Source: Epiperipatus broadwayi (taxonomy: Eukaryota; Onychophora; Udeonychophora; Euonychophora; Peripatidae). Taken from it: 64,000 bases of DNA. Of the stretch, positions 22,522 through 33,945 are shown in pieces. Within the stretch, counting starts at the first letter, position 1; each line of letters opens with the position of its first letter. The position numbers were made by a program, and so were the translations under genes. Location of the stretch: positions 3,846,001 to 3,910,000 of the forward strand of contig JAQFVV010006274.1 of the NCBI GenBank assembly GCA_028023455.1, read 5' to 3'. The notes beneath the pieces are model-generated. The model saw nothing but the letters and a program-made list of their open reading frames with translations. It was not told the origin of the DNA and ran no database searches.

Positions 22522-23724
22522 TTATTTTGCCATCATTTGTCTTATAAAACTTCAGTTTGAAAAATGACTTTGGCACCAGTGTTGTTTTGTTGATTTTTCT
22601 TTCATTTTTTTTAACACTGTACTGATTATAGAACAAGGCAAAAGGCATCAAATAACTGATATATTTATGACTGTCTGATTTTGTAACAATGAGGCACCTT
22701 TTCTTTCTGCTGATTTCACATTCTGATTCAATTTCACATATTAATGGAAATTATTTCAACAGTTTTGTTGTTGAAGTTTTAAAGCATTATAAATGATCAA
22801 AAATATTTAAAATATATTAAAAGGCAATATTTAGATTAAAATAACAAATTAAAGAATCGGTATGCTTATCAATAATCTTTATATAATTTATACTCGTGGT
22901 AATAACAATTTAATTTATTAATCGTAAACACACACTTTAAGAAGATGATTAAAATATATTTATAGATATACAAAAGAATTTAATTATATATATGGTGTAA
23001 AAAAATTACATTATTTTATAATACCAAGTTAATTAAAGTTTAATATAGGTGGCTCTAGAGTAGACAATTGCCCTCGATTTATTATTTTTTTAGTGTAGCT
23101 TCACACCTAAGATGCTAGAACGTATTAGGCATTGTCAAGCAATATCAAACTGTCATCAGTAATAAAAACAAATATTTGTTTATAGTATTCTAGTTCATTA
23201 TTTTTGCATAATTGGCAGCTCATGACATTCAAGCACCAACGTGATGGATTGTATTGTATATAGCATTTTGGATTTTTGATATTCAGCTGAGAATAGTTTT
23301 TGAATCTGCCATCTATTTCACTAATCCAAATTGTTAGATCTCATAAAAATATAATATAGCTGAACTAAAAAAAGGGACAGGAGAAAGCTCAAGAAACCAT
23401 GACGTTCAAGCAATGAACTAACACTCATTACTGCAATTAAAACTTCCAACCTGAAATTTTCATTACTTTTTCTACTGATAATCAATTTAGGAATCACCAC
23501 GTAAACTAAAATAATTGTTAATCTTTCTCAATAGATTTGGCATCTGTAACAAGCATGGTCAATCTGTTGCTAGGGATTACATGTGGCCCTTTATAACTTT
23601 ATAGCATACTCAGTTCATGATTATACCACCTTAATAACTTCACATATAAATTTTGTTTGAATTTTCTTTAAAAATGTTTTTATTTTGATGTATATTGTAT
23701 TAAATATTATGTTGGGGTTTTTTT
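22522..23724. other. AT-rich DNA, nothing recognised
   Basis: No recognised gene or element. Confidence 0.45.
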
Positions 23725-24152
23725 TTAGATTTAAAACCCGAAAAAATGTTTCTTCTTTTCTTTAAAAAATATAGTCCATAAAAACCAATATTTATCAAAT
23801 ATAGATTCACCAACCAATTTCTTTAAAAAACTTGTTCTTTATTTAACTATATAAAATTTACATTCAATAAGCAACGTTTCGACTATTTCTATCCTTATAG
23901 TCTTTTTCAAGCCACTTAATATTTTTCCTTAAATATCTAATAAAATGTCCCAAACTGCATTCTTTAAAACCATAGTAACCATAATGTTTCTTAATCTTGA
24001 AAATACCAATATCCATTTCCATATTAATATTCTTCATACAGTAACAGAATTTTAAAAATATTCCAATATTCTAATATTCCAATAATAGTCCAAGTTTAGA
24101 TAGAATAGTAAATTTAAAACCCGAAAAAATGTTTCTTCTTTTCTTTAAAAAA
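23725..24152 (-). repeat. 382-390-nt repeat family, inverted copy (one unit plus a piece)
   Basis: The phrase TTAAAACCCGAAAAAATG occurs at 23731 and again at 24114, a period of 383 nt, in the orientation opposite to the array that follows. The junction with the sense array is at about 24150-24158 within shared A/T-rich sequence. Confidence 0.88.
23871..23915 (-). ncRNA. Hammerhead-like motif (inverted copy)
   Basis: Reverse complement reads GTGGCTTGAAAAAGACTATA, then AGGATAGAAATAGTCGAAAC and GTTGC. GACTAT pairs with ATAGTC (6 bp) directly before GAAAC, the place of hammerhead stem II, and GTT gives an NUH cleavage triplet. See the sense copies for the caveat on the core. Confidence 0.4.
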
Positions 24153-24179
24153 TATTTAAGGAAAAATATTAAGGATTAT

Positions 24180-24224
24180 GTGGCTTGAAAAAGACTATAA
24201 GGATAGAAATAGTCGAAACATTGC
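24180..24224 (+). ncRNA. Hammerhead-like motif, unit 1
   Basis: Stem II GACTAT/ATAGTC is followed by GAAAC. The downstream GTT seen in other units is ATT here (a CpG-type change). The first core segment reads TTGAAAA instead of CTGANGA. Confidence 0.38.
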
Positions 24225-24561
24225 TTATTGAATGTAAATTTTATATAGTTAAATAAAGAACAAGTTTTTTAAAGAAATTGGTTGGTGAATCTATATTTGA
24301 TAAATATTGGTTTTTATGGACTATATTTTTTAAAGAAAAGAAGAAACATTTTTTCGGGTTTTAAATTTACTATTCTATCTAAACTTGGATTATTATTAGA
24401 ATATTGGAATATTTTTAAAATTCTGTTACTGTATGAAGAATATTAATATGGAAATGGATATTGGTATTTTCAAGATTAAGAAACATTATGGTTACTATGG
24501 TTTTAAAGAATGCAGTTTGGGACATTTTATTAGATATTTAAGGAAAAATATTAAGGATTAT

Positions 24562-24606
24562 GTGGCTTGAAAAAAACTATAAGGATAGAAATAGTCGAAA
24601 CGTTGC
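24562..24606 (+). ncRNA. Hammerhead-like motif, unit 2
   Basis: As unit 1 but with GAAACGTT intact; stem II has one change (AACTAT) on its 5' strand. Confidence 0.38.
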
Positions 24607-24951
24607 TTATTGAATGTAAATTTTATATAGTTAAATAAAGAACAAGTTTTTTAAAGAAATTGGTTGGTGAATCTATATTTGATAAATATTGGTTTTTATG
24701 GACTATATTTTTTAAAGAAAAGAAGAAACATTTTTTCAGGTTTTAAATTTACTATTCTATCTAAACTTGGATTATTATTGGAATATTAGAATATTGGAAT
24801 ATTTTTAAAATTCTGTTACTGTATGAAGAATATTAATATGGAAATGGATATTGGTATTTTCAAGATTAAGAAACATTATGGTTACTATGGTTTTAAAGAA
24901 TGCAGTTTGGGACATTTTATTAGATATTTAAGGAAAAATATTAAGGATTAT

Positions 24952-24996
24952 GTGGCTTGAAAAAGACTATAAGGATAGAAATAGTCGAAACGTTGC
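24952..24996 (+). ncRNA. Hammerhead-like motif, unit 3
   Basis: Stem II GACTAT/ATAGTC, GAAAC and a GUU triplet are all present, and GGC/GCT could start stem I. The first core segment is TTGAAAA: positions 3 and 8 of the usual CUGANGA, which pair C-G in active hammerheads, are U and A, which could also pair. This may be a compensated or simply a decayed core. Confidence 0.42.
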
Positions 24997-25088
24997 TTAT
25001 TGAATGTAAATTTTATATAGTTAAATAAAGAACAAGTTTTTTAAAGAAATTGGTTGGTGAATCTATATTTGATAAATATTGGTTTTTT

Positions 25089-27058
25089 TTAGATCTAATT
25101 CAATTTATGATGAGCAATATCCTGTGAAGGTCTTTATTCTAAAAAGATTGCCCAAAGCTGATATACAATTGAGATAAAGAAAGGAAAAAATATGTTTGCT
25201 CACTTGGATGGAATTTTTCATTATCCATATGCTTTGTATTATATATGATATTAGTGACAGAGCTCTTCAAAAGCAGTAGACTCATCTGATAAAATCTACA
25301 AAATATTTATATTACTAATTTAGAAATTTTTTTTCTGTAGAAAAAAAGCTTTCATAAATCTTCTTCACTGATTTAAATATAGTATTATTTTTGGTATGTT
25401 TTTTTTTTTTTTTATAACAGTGAAGATTATAAAAGCTATATTTTTCTAAACAAAAAATATCTCTAAATTAGTAATGTAATTATTAGAAATATAGATATTT
25501 CACGCATTCTATCAGATAAATTAGCTGCTTTTAAAGAGTCTATTATTACCAGTGATATTTGTTAATAACAACATGTTATAGAAAGCCCATGGAATGTTAT
25601 GTATATCTATAGAATTTATCATTAAAATTTGTATCTTTGAAGATCCATGTCTTCATCAGAAAAACTCTTCATTATACATATCTAAAGTACCTTTCACAAA
25701 GTTGAATTGGGAAAAAAAATTGTATATTTTTTTTTTAATCTTTAAACTTTACATTAATGTATCATTGGCTAAGCATTCAAAATTAATATTTTGGATTAAT
25801 TTATTTTTTAATATATCTTACAAATATATATATATATATTTATAATCAACTAACTTTCTGATTTTGGAGATTGTGATATATTCTATCACCAAAAGTGATA
25901 AGAAACATTTAACTCTTGATTGCATTACTGTACTACTCCACTAAATCACACAATATAATCATACGAATTATATTATTAAACTTATGCTCCTTCCTTAAAA
26001 AATTTCAGCTTGTCTTACTACTTTTTCACTAACTTTTATGTGCAATATATGCCACTCTTTTTTGAGAAAACAATATTGATCTAATAATTCTGTGTGTGTC
26101 ATGATTTATTTATAGTAAAATGATGTGCCACATACATCAATAATCCATTCATTGCCAAATCATTTCAGTTAGATTTTTAATTAAAACATCTAAAAATTTT
26201 ATTTAATATAGACTCTGAACACTAAAGAAGTGAAAGTACTATGATTATGATATTATTATATATTAAAAGCATACTAAGCATGAATAAAAGCTAAATTTAA
26301 AATATATAGACTATCTTTTCTGGATAAATGTACAGAACATTTAAGTGAATATTACAATTACTAGGAAAGAGAAAAAAATATTTGGTATTGAGTTAAAATA
26401 TCTTTATATAAGGGGGGAGGGGGAGATATAAGTAATGGTAAAAATATTAAAAGTTGAACCTAAGTTTATATTTAATTAATGATTATAAATTCTTGTATTA
26501 TAGAAATTTTTATGTATGTATTGTAAAATTTTATAATTATGTGTAGGTCAAGATCAAAATGACTATTAATCTGTCTTATTAATTCATGCAAATTGACAAT
26601 TTTGAAAGATTTGATATTGTAGGTAAACTACTGGATGATGGAGCAACATGCAGTTATATTTGTTGAGTCTACAATTTTATCTATCTTACTAAATTTATTA
26701 ATAGCATCATTATTTTTCAATCACTTTTGTTCATGTCCATAATAAAAATTCTGCCCAACTCTTTCTTAATTCAGAAAAACTTTGTGAAAACTCTTTTTAA
26801 TAGGTCATATAGTTCTTAGATATTTCTGGAAGACATTTTGAAACCAAGCTTTCCTATAAGTTTTTTTATATGAAATCTTTGCCTAATCCTCTTACACTTA
26901 TTTTTAAGTTCCATACATAAGTTTATACATTCCTGTTTATCTCTCCTCATTCCCTTCTGTATATCTCAGTTCAGCGTGTTTGCAGGATCACAATTTTTTA
27001 GTTGTTTTTTTTAATCAATTATTTCCATTGTTTCCACTGTTAATTTAATTAGCCACCC
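25089..27058. other. AT-rich DNA, nothing recognised
   Basis: No recognised gene or element. A short TA microsatellite lies at about 25826-25842 and a G-rich stretch near 26411-26424. Confidence 0.5.
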
Positions 27059-27790
27059 TTGGATTTTTTTTTTTCTCTCTTGAACACTACTGAGCCTAGA
27101 GAGTTTTTGAAGAAAAGAAGGAATATGAAGTTATACAAAAATGATGCATTAAAAAGGATTGAATATGTCGAATTTTGTAAAATGGTGAGGAAAAGAGTTG
27201 AAAATATTATAAGAAAGTATAACTGTGAAGTAGCAAGAAAAACTGTAGAAGAAAATAAAAGTCTCAAGAGTGTAAAACAACATTTTGGTATTGGTAGGAA
27301 ATTTATATCTACAATAAGAAAAAAGAGGGAATTATTACTAAAAAGAGAGTCAACATCATGAAATGGATAGAAGACTTTTATCAAGAATTATATAGTAATA
27401 AAGAACAAGTACCTCCTATATCTATTATATCTTCCGAATTGTCCAGAATTTTAAAAGAAGTGAGACATGCAATTAAATTTATGAAGAAAGGAAAGGCTCC
27501 AGGTAATGATGGAATTACAATTGATATATTAAAAGAAGCAGGTGAAGAAATAGAGCAAAATTGTATACCAAATGTCTAAATGATAAAAAAGTACCAGATG
27601 ATTGGAAGAATGCAGTATTAATATTTTAAAAAGGTGATAAAGAAGATATTAGAAATTACAGACCTATCAACCTTTTATCAGTTTTATACAAAATTTTTAC
27701 CAAGATAATTACAACTCATCTACAGAGAACATTGGATTTGCACCAACCAAGAGAACAAGATGGATTTAAAAGTGGTTTTAGTACAGTAGA
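27059..27790 (+). pseudogene. LINE reverse transcriptase, 5' half (RTE-like), broken
   Basis: The 27059-27361 frame encodes the linker between endonuclease and RT (KRIEYVEFCKMVRKRVENII, then SLKSVKQHFG and GRKFISTIRKK). The overlapping 27358-27579 frame continues with MKWIEDFYQELYSNKEQ and the first RT motif FMKKGKAPGNDGITIDILKE. The translation then runs, with frameshifts and a stop, through VPDDWKNAVLI, KKGDKEDIRNYRPINLLSV and LHQPREQDGFKSGFSTVDH, where it ends abruptly near 27790. The motifs G-K-A-P-G-x-D-G and N-Y-R-P-I-x-L-L and the QPREQ-GF--GFST-DH block are those of RTE/related LINEs. The catalytic FADD part is not on this strand; see the inverted neighbour. Confidence 0.85.
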
Positions 27791-27792
27791 TC

Positions 27793-28710
27793 ATGACAAA
27801 TGAATATTACCTTTCTTACCCATCTTGTTGCCTGCCCTTTATTCATAACCCAATTAAATACTATTTTAGCTACTCTTTTATTATCCATAAACTGCAACCT
27901 ATAAAACATTTTCATTTTACTTTTTGCATCTCTTATATAAAAACTTGACCATCTCATTTCGTCTTGAATTGCCTTCCTTGCTGTCCACACATCTGCATCC
28001 AATGCATGTCTTCCTATTTCCCTTTATACTTTTTCTAAATAATCTAATACTCTTTTACTAATACATAATGCATCATAAAGCTACATCATATTTATTATAT
28101 GAAAACACTCTTAATTTTTTTATCAATCCCTTTCTTTTCTTTGCTTCATTTATCAACTTTTTCTCCCATTCATCCAAGCAATTTTTCTGATTACTTAAGA
28201 TGATTCCCAAATAACAGTATCTATTCACCAAACTTAACTTTATATCCCTCAATAAAAATTCTATATCTTCCCTTTCCCCAGTATTAACTATCATTATATT
28301 TGATTTTTCTTCACTAAATTTAATCCCCATCTTTTTACCCATCCTTGCACATGTCCTCAGCATAACTTCCATATCTTCTCTTTTTTCTGCACACAAAAAA
28401 ACATCCAAAAAAAAAAGACTTGACAAAGTCTATACTCCCTTGCCACCTATTAACAGTATCTCTATCCCTCTTCCTAATCTTTCTTTTGCTTTCTCCATTT
28501 CACTCAAATATAACAAAAACAAAATAGGTAACATAGGGCATCCTTACCTTAGTCTCACCCCATTTTTAACTTTAACTCATTCTGTATTCCCTAATTGATA
28601 CATATAATAATTATTTTCGTATAATTTCATAATAATATCCACTAAAGCTTCATTCATTCCCAAACTTGCTAAACTTATCCATAATCTTAGGTGTCAAACC
28701 TTCTAACTAG
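27793..28710 (-). pseudogene. LINE reverse transcriptase, 3' half, inverted, broken
   Basis: The minus-strand translation from about 28710 downwards starts near the RT motif A position (AFDT-like), then LVDIIMKLYENNYYMYQL, a GVRQGCPLSP-like motif (LRQGCPMLPILFLLYLSEME), RLGRGIDTVNRW, and a mutated active-site region (FLDVFLCAEKREDMEVMLRT instead of FADD). The open frame 28426-28073 continues with GIKFSEEKSNIMIVNTGE and YCYLGIIL, and 28002-27778 with DADVWTARKAI and EMRWSSFYIRDAKSKMKMFY. It begins almost where the neighbouring plus-strand half stops, so the two may be one element with its 3' half inverted. Alternatively they are two families joined by chance. Confidence 0.8.
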
Positions 28711-31700
28711 AAAGTTTATTTTTGGAAAATTAATTAATGCATGATCATCATTTACAAATTATTACTGCCATCACTGCATACCACTCAATGAATTGCATGA
28801 TTTTTCAGGGTTGTGGATATTACAAGCATATTGGATGTTAAAAACATATTTGGAATAATCGACAAACAAACACAAACTAAATGGATTAATAAAAAAATAA
28901 TTTATTAATAATGCATAAATAAGAACTGTTGTGTATATACTCATAACTATTAATACATATACCAAATAAGAAATATAAAAGATATTGTAATTTCATTTTA
29001 AATTTAAAGCCTTGTAATATCTATAATGATGATCTTATCGTGTGAAATATTTAAAGTTCCAAACCATGATTTACTGCAGATATTATTCTTTTAATATATA
29101 TTTAAAGTTGTCTTCATTAATTCCTCTAAAAATTATAGTTTGTCTTCTTGAGTATTGATGATGTTAGAAAGTAAATACATTGGTGATAATTATATAGATA
29201 TAATATCAGTAGATCTTGGGTTTTTTCTTATGGAACTGTTCATTTTTTCCTTTACAATATTATTAAGGCAGGCACTGGCTGGTTTTGGCAATCTTCAGCA
29301 TTAGATTCTGGATGTGACTCATTTTCCAGATGTTTTGGTGGGTGTGGTTTTTGGTTATTTAGCCACTTGTTATAGATAGCTTTTCACTAGATAAAATTCC
29401 CAAACTTGCTGTTATAAGTGAAATATTGAAAAATACTAGTAAATAGCAAGATATAACTATCCAAATTAAGGTGGAAAACAGTTTTAACTAGTGGGTTCTC
29501 CCTGTTACTTCAAATAAATTAAAGTAAACTAGACTGCCTGGATTGGATTGGAATGGAATGCTGTACTTGACTGAATGCCTTAGTTGCTTGTTTCAGATCT
29601 ATTTATACCTATTGTTCAACAATATGTTTTTGAACTCTGTTTCTTTAGGACAACAGATTTTTTTGAAAAACAATTTCTTTGTTCTTTTCACAACATATGG
29701 TGAAACAATTTTACAAATATAAATTACCATTCATTGCTATCAATTTAGATTATGGTAAAAACAAATCAATAAAGAGTATTATCTATGATATAGTTAATAC
29801 TTATACTGCAAAAGAAATTTGATATTTTATTTTTACTTAAATGTTATTTAAAATATTTTTATCAAACTTATTGAATAGAATAATAGCAAAAGAAATTTAT
29901 AAATGTAATATCATATTAATTTCATTTTATGGAATCCATAAAAAAATGAATGTTCTCATTACATGTGAATCTTTCTCTTCATTCTCATAGTTTTTAAACA
30001 TTATTATTGAATTGCAAAATAAATGAATGAAAGATAATAAGTTTTTTTTTCTCTTTTTAGTTACATTAGTTAGTTAAAAGAAAAAAATTGTTATCAACAT
30101 TTAAACCTCAAATGATAACTTCTAAAATATTATTAATTCCAAAATTTTAATATTATATTTAGCTTTGCCATCCAATTTACTATAAAAATGTGACAGACTT
30201 TATTTAAAACTCAATTCAAAAAAGGCAAACTAAAAAGAGTTCAAAATGCTTTAGATTTTTTTAGAAACTATGCAGTTCAAATTCTTTTGTTTATCAAAAA
30301 CATTTTTTTTCTTCGTTTAGTGTAATTTATCATTCCACTGTTTTGCACTTATTACAAAGTAACTTTATAAAATATTCAATAATATTATTAAATGCTTAAA
30401 TTAATTTTTCTCTTAATTGTTCAAATCAGCCTACTCAAGTGAGAAGTATATACACACACAGCAGTTTATACATTATTATACAGTTTTGTAATATAACTAA
30501 TCTGGGCTGTGATCAGATTTGTTTTAGTTACAATATACATTATTTTGATAATTAAAAAGTAATCACATGTTTAGTTGTTTGGAAGATCATGATGTTCCAG
30601 CATTAGAAGTGACAAGTTGAGTTATATACTTCTCAAATCTATCACTCTACTAATGCTATCAGCCCATTGGGACATTTTCATGATAGGAAGTTGAATTTTA
30701 ATGTTTATTTAATTATTCCAATAATTTATACATTGATTGAATTTATATTTCTCTATTTTGAGAATATTTGAAAAACATTTTTTTTTTAAAAAAAGTCTAA
30801 TAAAATAAAATTAAAATGTCACTTTTATATATACTTCATAATATTTTACTAAACATGTATTGAATATTATTTACAAGGATTTCTTTGGCCCTTATTTTAC
30901 TATGATTATTTTATATATTGATATTTAGAGTAGAATATGGTCTGATAGTTTCAATTCAGTAATATTGAAATATACTATTTAAGGCATTATTATTTTATAG
31001 TTCAAAAATATGCTTTCTCAATTTTCATGTGTGTGTTAAATTGCTAAGTCGAAAATTTTGTTGTTGTTCTTGTTTTTATAACCTCATTATTATTATTTTA
31101 AGTGTCAAATATTCAGGCAGAACGAGTCACATTTGATGTTTTTCTCCAGTAGTGTGTAGGAAAGAATAAACATTTTTATACAATAAAAATATCTATAAAT
31201 CATTTTATACGCTTATGAAAATTTATGGCAAAATATTGGTTCATTAAATATGTTAAATGGAAATGCTATATAAAAGAAAAAAACGTTATGGGAAATTATG
31301 TTAATATCATAATTATTAACTGACATGACATAGTTGGACTTTTATTATGTTGATATAGCTGAAATTTATGATTATATAATTTCATATTACCGTAATCTTT
31401 TTGTTGACGTTATTAATTTTCCCACCAAGCTTTTTTATTTTAGTGAGTTGCCCCCTTCCTCCTTTTTTTTTTTTTTTAAGTTCATTATATATATATATAT
31501 TTTTATTAAAAAGAATGCAAACAAATCTTTAACATTTGTATTAGTTATTTGTCTAATATTTAGTTATAACAGCTGTATTTGTTATTAGCTTGCGTACCTA
31601 GGAGAAATACACGACTCCAATTGGGAATTCAATAGGAGTGAAATTTAATATATAATAGTAACAATAACAGTAAGATTTTTTTTCATAACCATTTTTTGCT

Positions 31701-33038
31701 TCAAATAACTTATGTAATATGACTGTGGATGTATTATATATGTTATGCATATGTGTTTATATCAATATGTATGAACATCTGCTGAGGATAAGAAAATTGC
31801 TTACACACATGTTTATATGGAAACAGCCGAATGTTTCCATAGTAGAATATGAATTAGACCTCACTAATTGATATATGTATAAACATTGTATTATGATCTG
31901 TATTAGTTTACCATTGCTACATAGTTTATCAAACAAAAATATATAACTTATGTAGAACTTATTGGCATAGTCTGGCCTAATGTCTAATTGTTTTACATAT
32001 TTGCCTCAAATATAAATATAGATGTATTGGATATATCACAAATCATTTATGGCTTTTACTAATGTTTTTTGTAATTCTAAATTTATTATAAATGTTCTGA
32101 CCAATTATTAGAAAATAAAAAATAAATAAAAATATAGATTCATTAAAAAAAAAAAAACCTAATCTGAAATGTAATTTTAAATTTATAATTTTTGGAAATA
32201 AATTTGCATATTTTATTGCATTCTTTTTTCACATAAACACATCCAAAAATACAAAATAAAATTCAGTGTCAATGAGTAAAGATAGTTATTGAAAATGAGA
32301 GGAAGCACATAATGTTGTTGCAGATTGTGCTCATTTCTGTTGAACATGGACTTTTAGAATAATTGTAATGAATAGCATTTACATCAAAGTAAGATTTCAT
32401 TCAAAAGTTGTCGAATTCTTATTCAAAATCAATGATTTTTATATGAATATTAGAAGCCAGCAACTTCCTCTATGCAATCTCATGGTTAGCATCATAAATA
32501 ATATATTTTAAAAAATCAACAAAACTATGTATATATGATACTAATAAGATTGTATGTTTTTTAATAAATCATATACAATAAACAATATGACAATATGATT
32601 CTATAAGGCGAAAGTTATTTTAACAAACAGCAGGTGTTTATTTGTATGTATTTCATATCTTTTGTGATTATCTGTTTTATGAATTTATATTGGCTATTAT
32701 AGTATATATTTACAATTCTTGGGTGATTAGCAAACAGGAGTTGAAAGGAAAACTGGAATCTAAATTTATTACATATCATGCTTAAGAAAGAATTTACTTG
32801 ACCATAAGCAGTTATTTGATCAAATTTTATCATTTACTTAAACATCTCACAGGTAATAGACATATAATGTTAACAGCATTAAATATTAAACATCCTGATG
32901 ATCTTACTTCGAAGAATTCACAATTATTATGCAGAATTTATTCAAAATGTTGATTCTGTAAGAATATTAACCATCTACTATTTTTTATCAGCCTATCTTG
33001 GTTAATAATATTTTGTTAAGGTGATATATGCCATTGTG
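28711..33038. other. AT-rich DNA, nothing firmly recognised
   Basis: No gene or element identified. A GC-richer patch at 29270-29400 is open on the minus strand for about 40 codons (YNKWLNNQKPHPPKHLENES and on to QNQPVPA) without a recognisable family; it may be a transposase scrap. Otherwise homopolymers and a TA run near 31485-31500. Confidence 0.5.
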
Positions 33039-33345
33039 TTTTTCTGAAGGTTGTGATGATGGTATTATAGTAGTTGTATTTTTATATTGGACTATTTTTA
33101 TCATCTAATATGTGTAAAAAGTCTTTAGAAAAATTAAACTTTATTTAAATATTCCAAATACATTCAACTGTTAGTAATAGCACATCAAACAGGTAGTTAT
33201 ATGCACAATGTTTCAAGAAGTATTATCCTCTTCTCTTCTTCAGGTGTTGCTGGCCTGACCAGTGACAGTACTAGCATAGGATTTGAACCTGTGTCCTTAG
33301 ATTTTTGAGTATTGAATTTTAAGGTAACACTGCCAAAGGCAACAG
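33039..33345 (-). other. PLE 3' module of copy 3 (A-box part missing)
   Basis: Contains tail, hammerhead-like core and a B-box-like GGTTCAAATCC (near 33280-33292). The D-arm/A-box sequence TGGCTCAGTTGCTTAGAGC found in copy 2 is absent: TTGCCTTTGGCAG runs directly into TGTTACC. This is either a deletion or the ancestral state before a tRNA-like insertion. Confidence 0.75.
33203..33246 (-). ncRNA. Hammerhead-like motif in PLE 3' module (best copy)
   Basis: Minus strand reads CACCTGAAGAAGAGAAGAGG then ATAATACTTCTTGAAAC and ATTGTGC. Both core segments, CTGAAGA and GAAA, are intact. AGAAG can pair with CTTCT as stem II and CAC with GTG as the base of stem I. GAAACATT would be GAAACGTT before a CpG mutation, restoring the NUH site next to a 1-bp stem III as in known PLE hammerheads. 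The helix is imperfect, so activity is uncertain. Confidence 0.5.
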
Positions 33346-33418
33346 TCTGTAGTAACTTCAATACTTATCTATGAGGTTCCTCCTTATTTCCCCATTTTTT
33401 CCTTAAGAGTAAAGTTGA

Positions 33419-33637
33419 TTAGTGGTTTTCTCTAGTCAATATTTTTGCATCTTCCCAATTGAACATATGTTCATTGGCACATACATGTTCTGCTACCTTA
33501 GACACATCTGTTTTCTCTCTTCTAATCATCAGTTTGTGTTCTTGCAAGTGCTTTTCAATGGGATCATTGGTCTCACCAATATATGTTCTTCCACATTCAC
33601 ATGGTATTTTATAGATGCAGTTTTTTCTTTTCATCAT
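33419..33637 (-). pseudogene. PLE GIY-YIG endonuclease, open frame but C-terminally truncated
   Basis: A 72-codon open frame beginning MMKRKN. I8-Y9 and Y19-I20-G21 form the GIY-YIG core in the sequence CIYKIPCECGRTYIGET, with the paired Cys (C13, C15) typical of Penelope endonucleases. It continues with HLQEHKLMIRREKTDVSKVA and EHVCANEHMFNWEDAKIL, the segment lost in copy 2. About 100 bp of the C-terminal region present in copies 1 and 2 is deleted near 33419-33430, so the frame ends early. The nuclease nicks DNA to prime reverse transcription; this copy may retain the core but not the full domain. Confidence 0.85.
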
Positions 33638-33670
33638 TTCAAATTTAGGCTTTGTAGATGCTAGAATTCC

Positions 33671-33895
33671 TCATAGTGTGGTATAGCTCTGAAAAGCTGT
33701 TCTGATGTTATGCTGATTGCAGATTTTTCTTAATTTGTCTGCTATTTTTGGAATGTATGGGTACACTGCAGTACCAATAATTGTCTTTTCTCTTAATGGT
33801 TCTTTTTGTTGTCTCTTTAACATTTTCTTAATAACAGCTGATGGATAACCATTTTTCATAAGAGTTTGTTCTATATAGATCTTTCCTTTTTCCAA
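33671..33895 (-). pseudogene. PLE linker region between RT and endonuclease
   Basis: A 74-codon open frame: QTLMKNGYPSAVIKKMLKRQ, ADKLRKICNQHNIRTAFQS, ending SYTTL. It is collinear with 3396-3620 of copy 2 and lies just upstream of the endonuclease frame; a frame change near 33665 separates them. Confidence 0.8.
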
Positions 33896-33945
33896 ATCAC
33901 TGATTTCTGAACAAACTTCTTTTGCTCTGTTCTATAATGATAGTT

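Larger units (their letters stand above)
24153..25088 (+). repeat. 382-390-nt tandem repeat array with hammerhead-like motifs
   Basis: AGGAAAAATATTAAGGATTA starts at 24159, 24541 and 24931, giving unit lengths of 382 and 390; the 8-nt difference is an extra ATATTAGA-type insertion near 24785. The copies are almost identical, so the array is young or homogenised. It ends abruptly at about 25086 in GGTTTTT. Each unit carries one hammerhead-like motif. No protein is encoded. Together with the inverted copy it forms a large foldback. Confidence 0.9.
33039..33945 (-). mobile_element. Penelope-like element, copy 3 (5'-truncated)
   Basis: Antisense copy starting (5') at about 33945 within the linker before the endonuclease and running to the family 3' end at about 33039 (TTTTCCTGAAGG-like terminus). 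It contains the linker, the GIY-YIG endonuclease and the 3' module. The RT is absent, as expected for 5' truncation during target-primed insertion. Confidence 0.9.

Noticed and set aside
23725-25088. CRISPR-like or LTR interpretation of the repeats
   Set aside because: Units of about 385 nt follow each other without spacers, lack LTR ends (TG...CA), primer-binding site and coding interior, and the genome is eukaryotic.
27059-28710. Standard twin-priming product
   Set aside because: The order of the halves is the reverse of what twin priming yields, so it was reported as an unexplained inversion instead.
33422-33664. Plus-strand cysteine/phenylalanine-rich frame
   Set aside because: Antisense shadow of the GIY-YIG endonuclease frame at 33419-33637.
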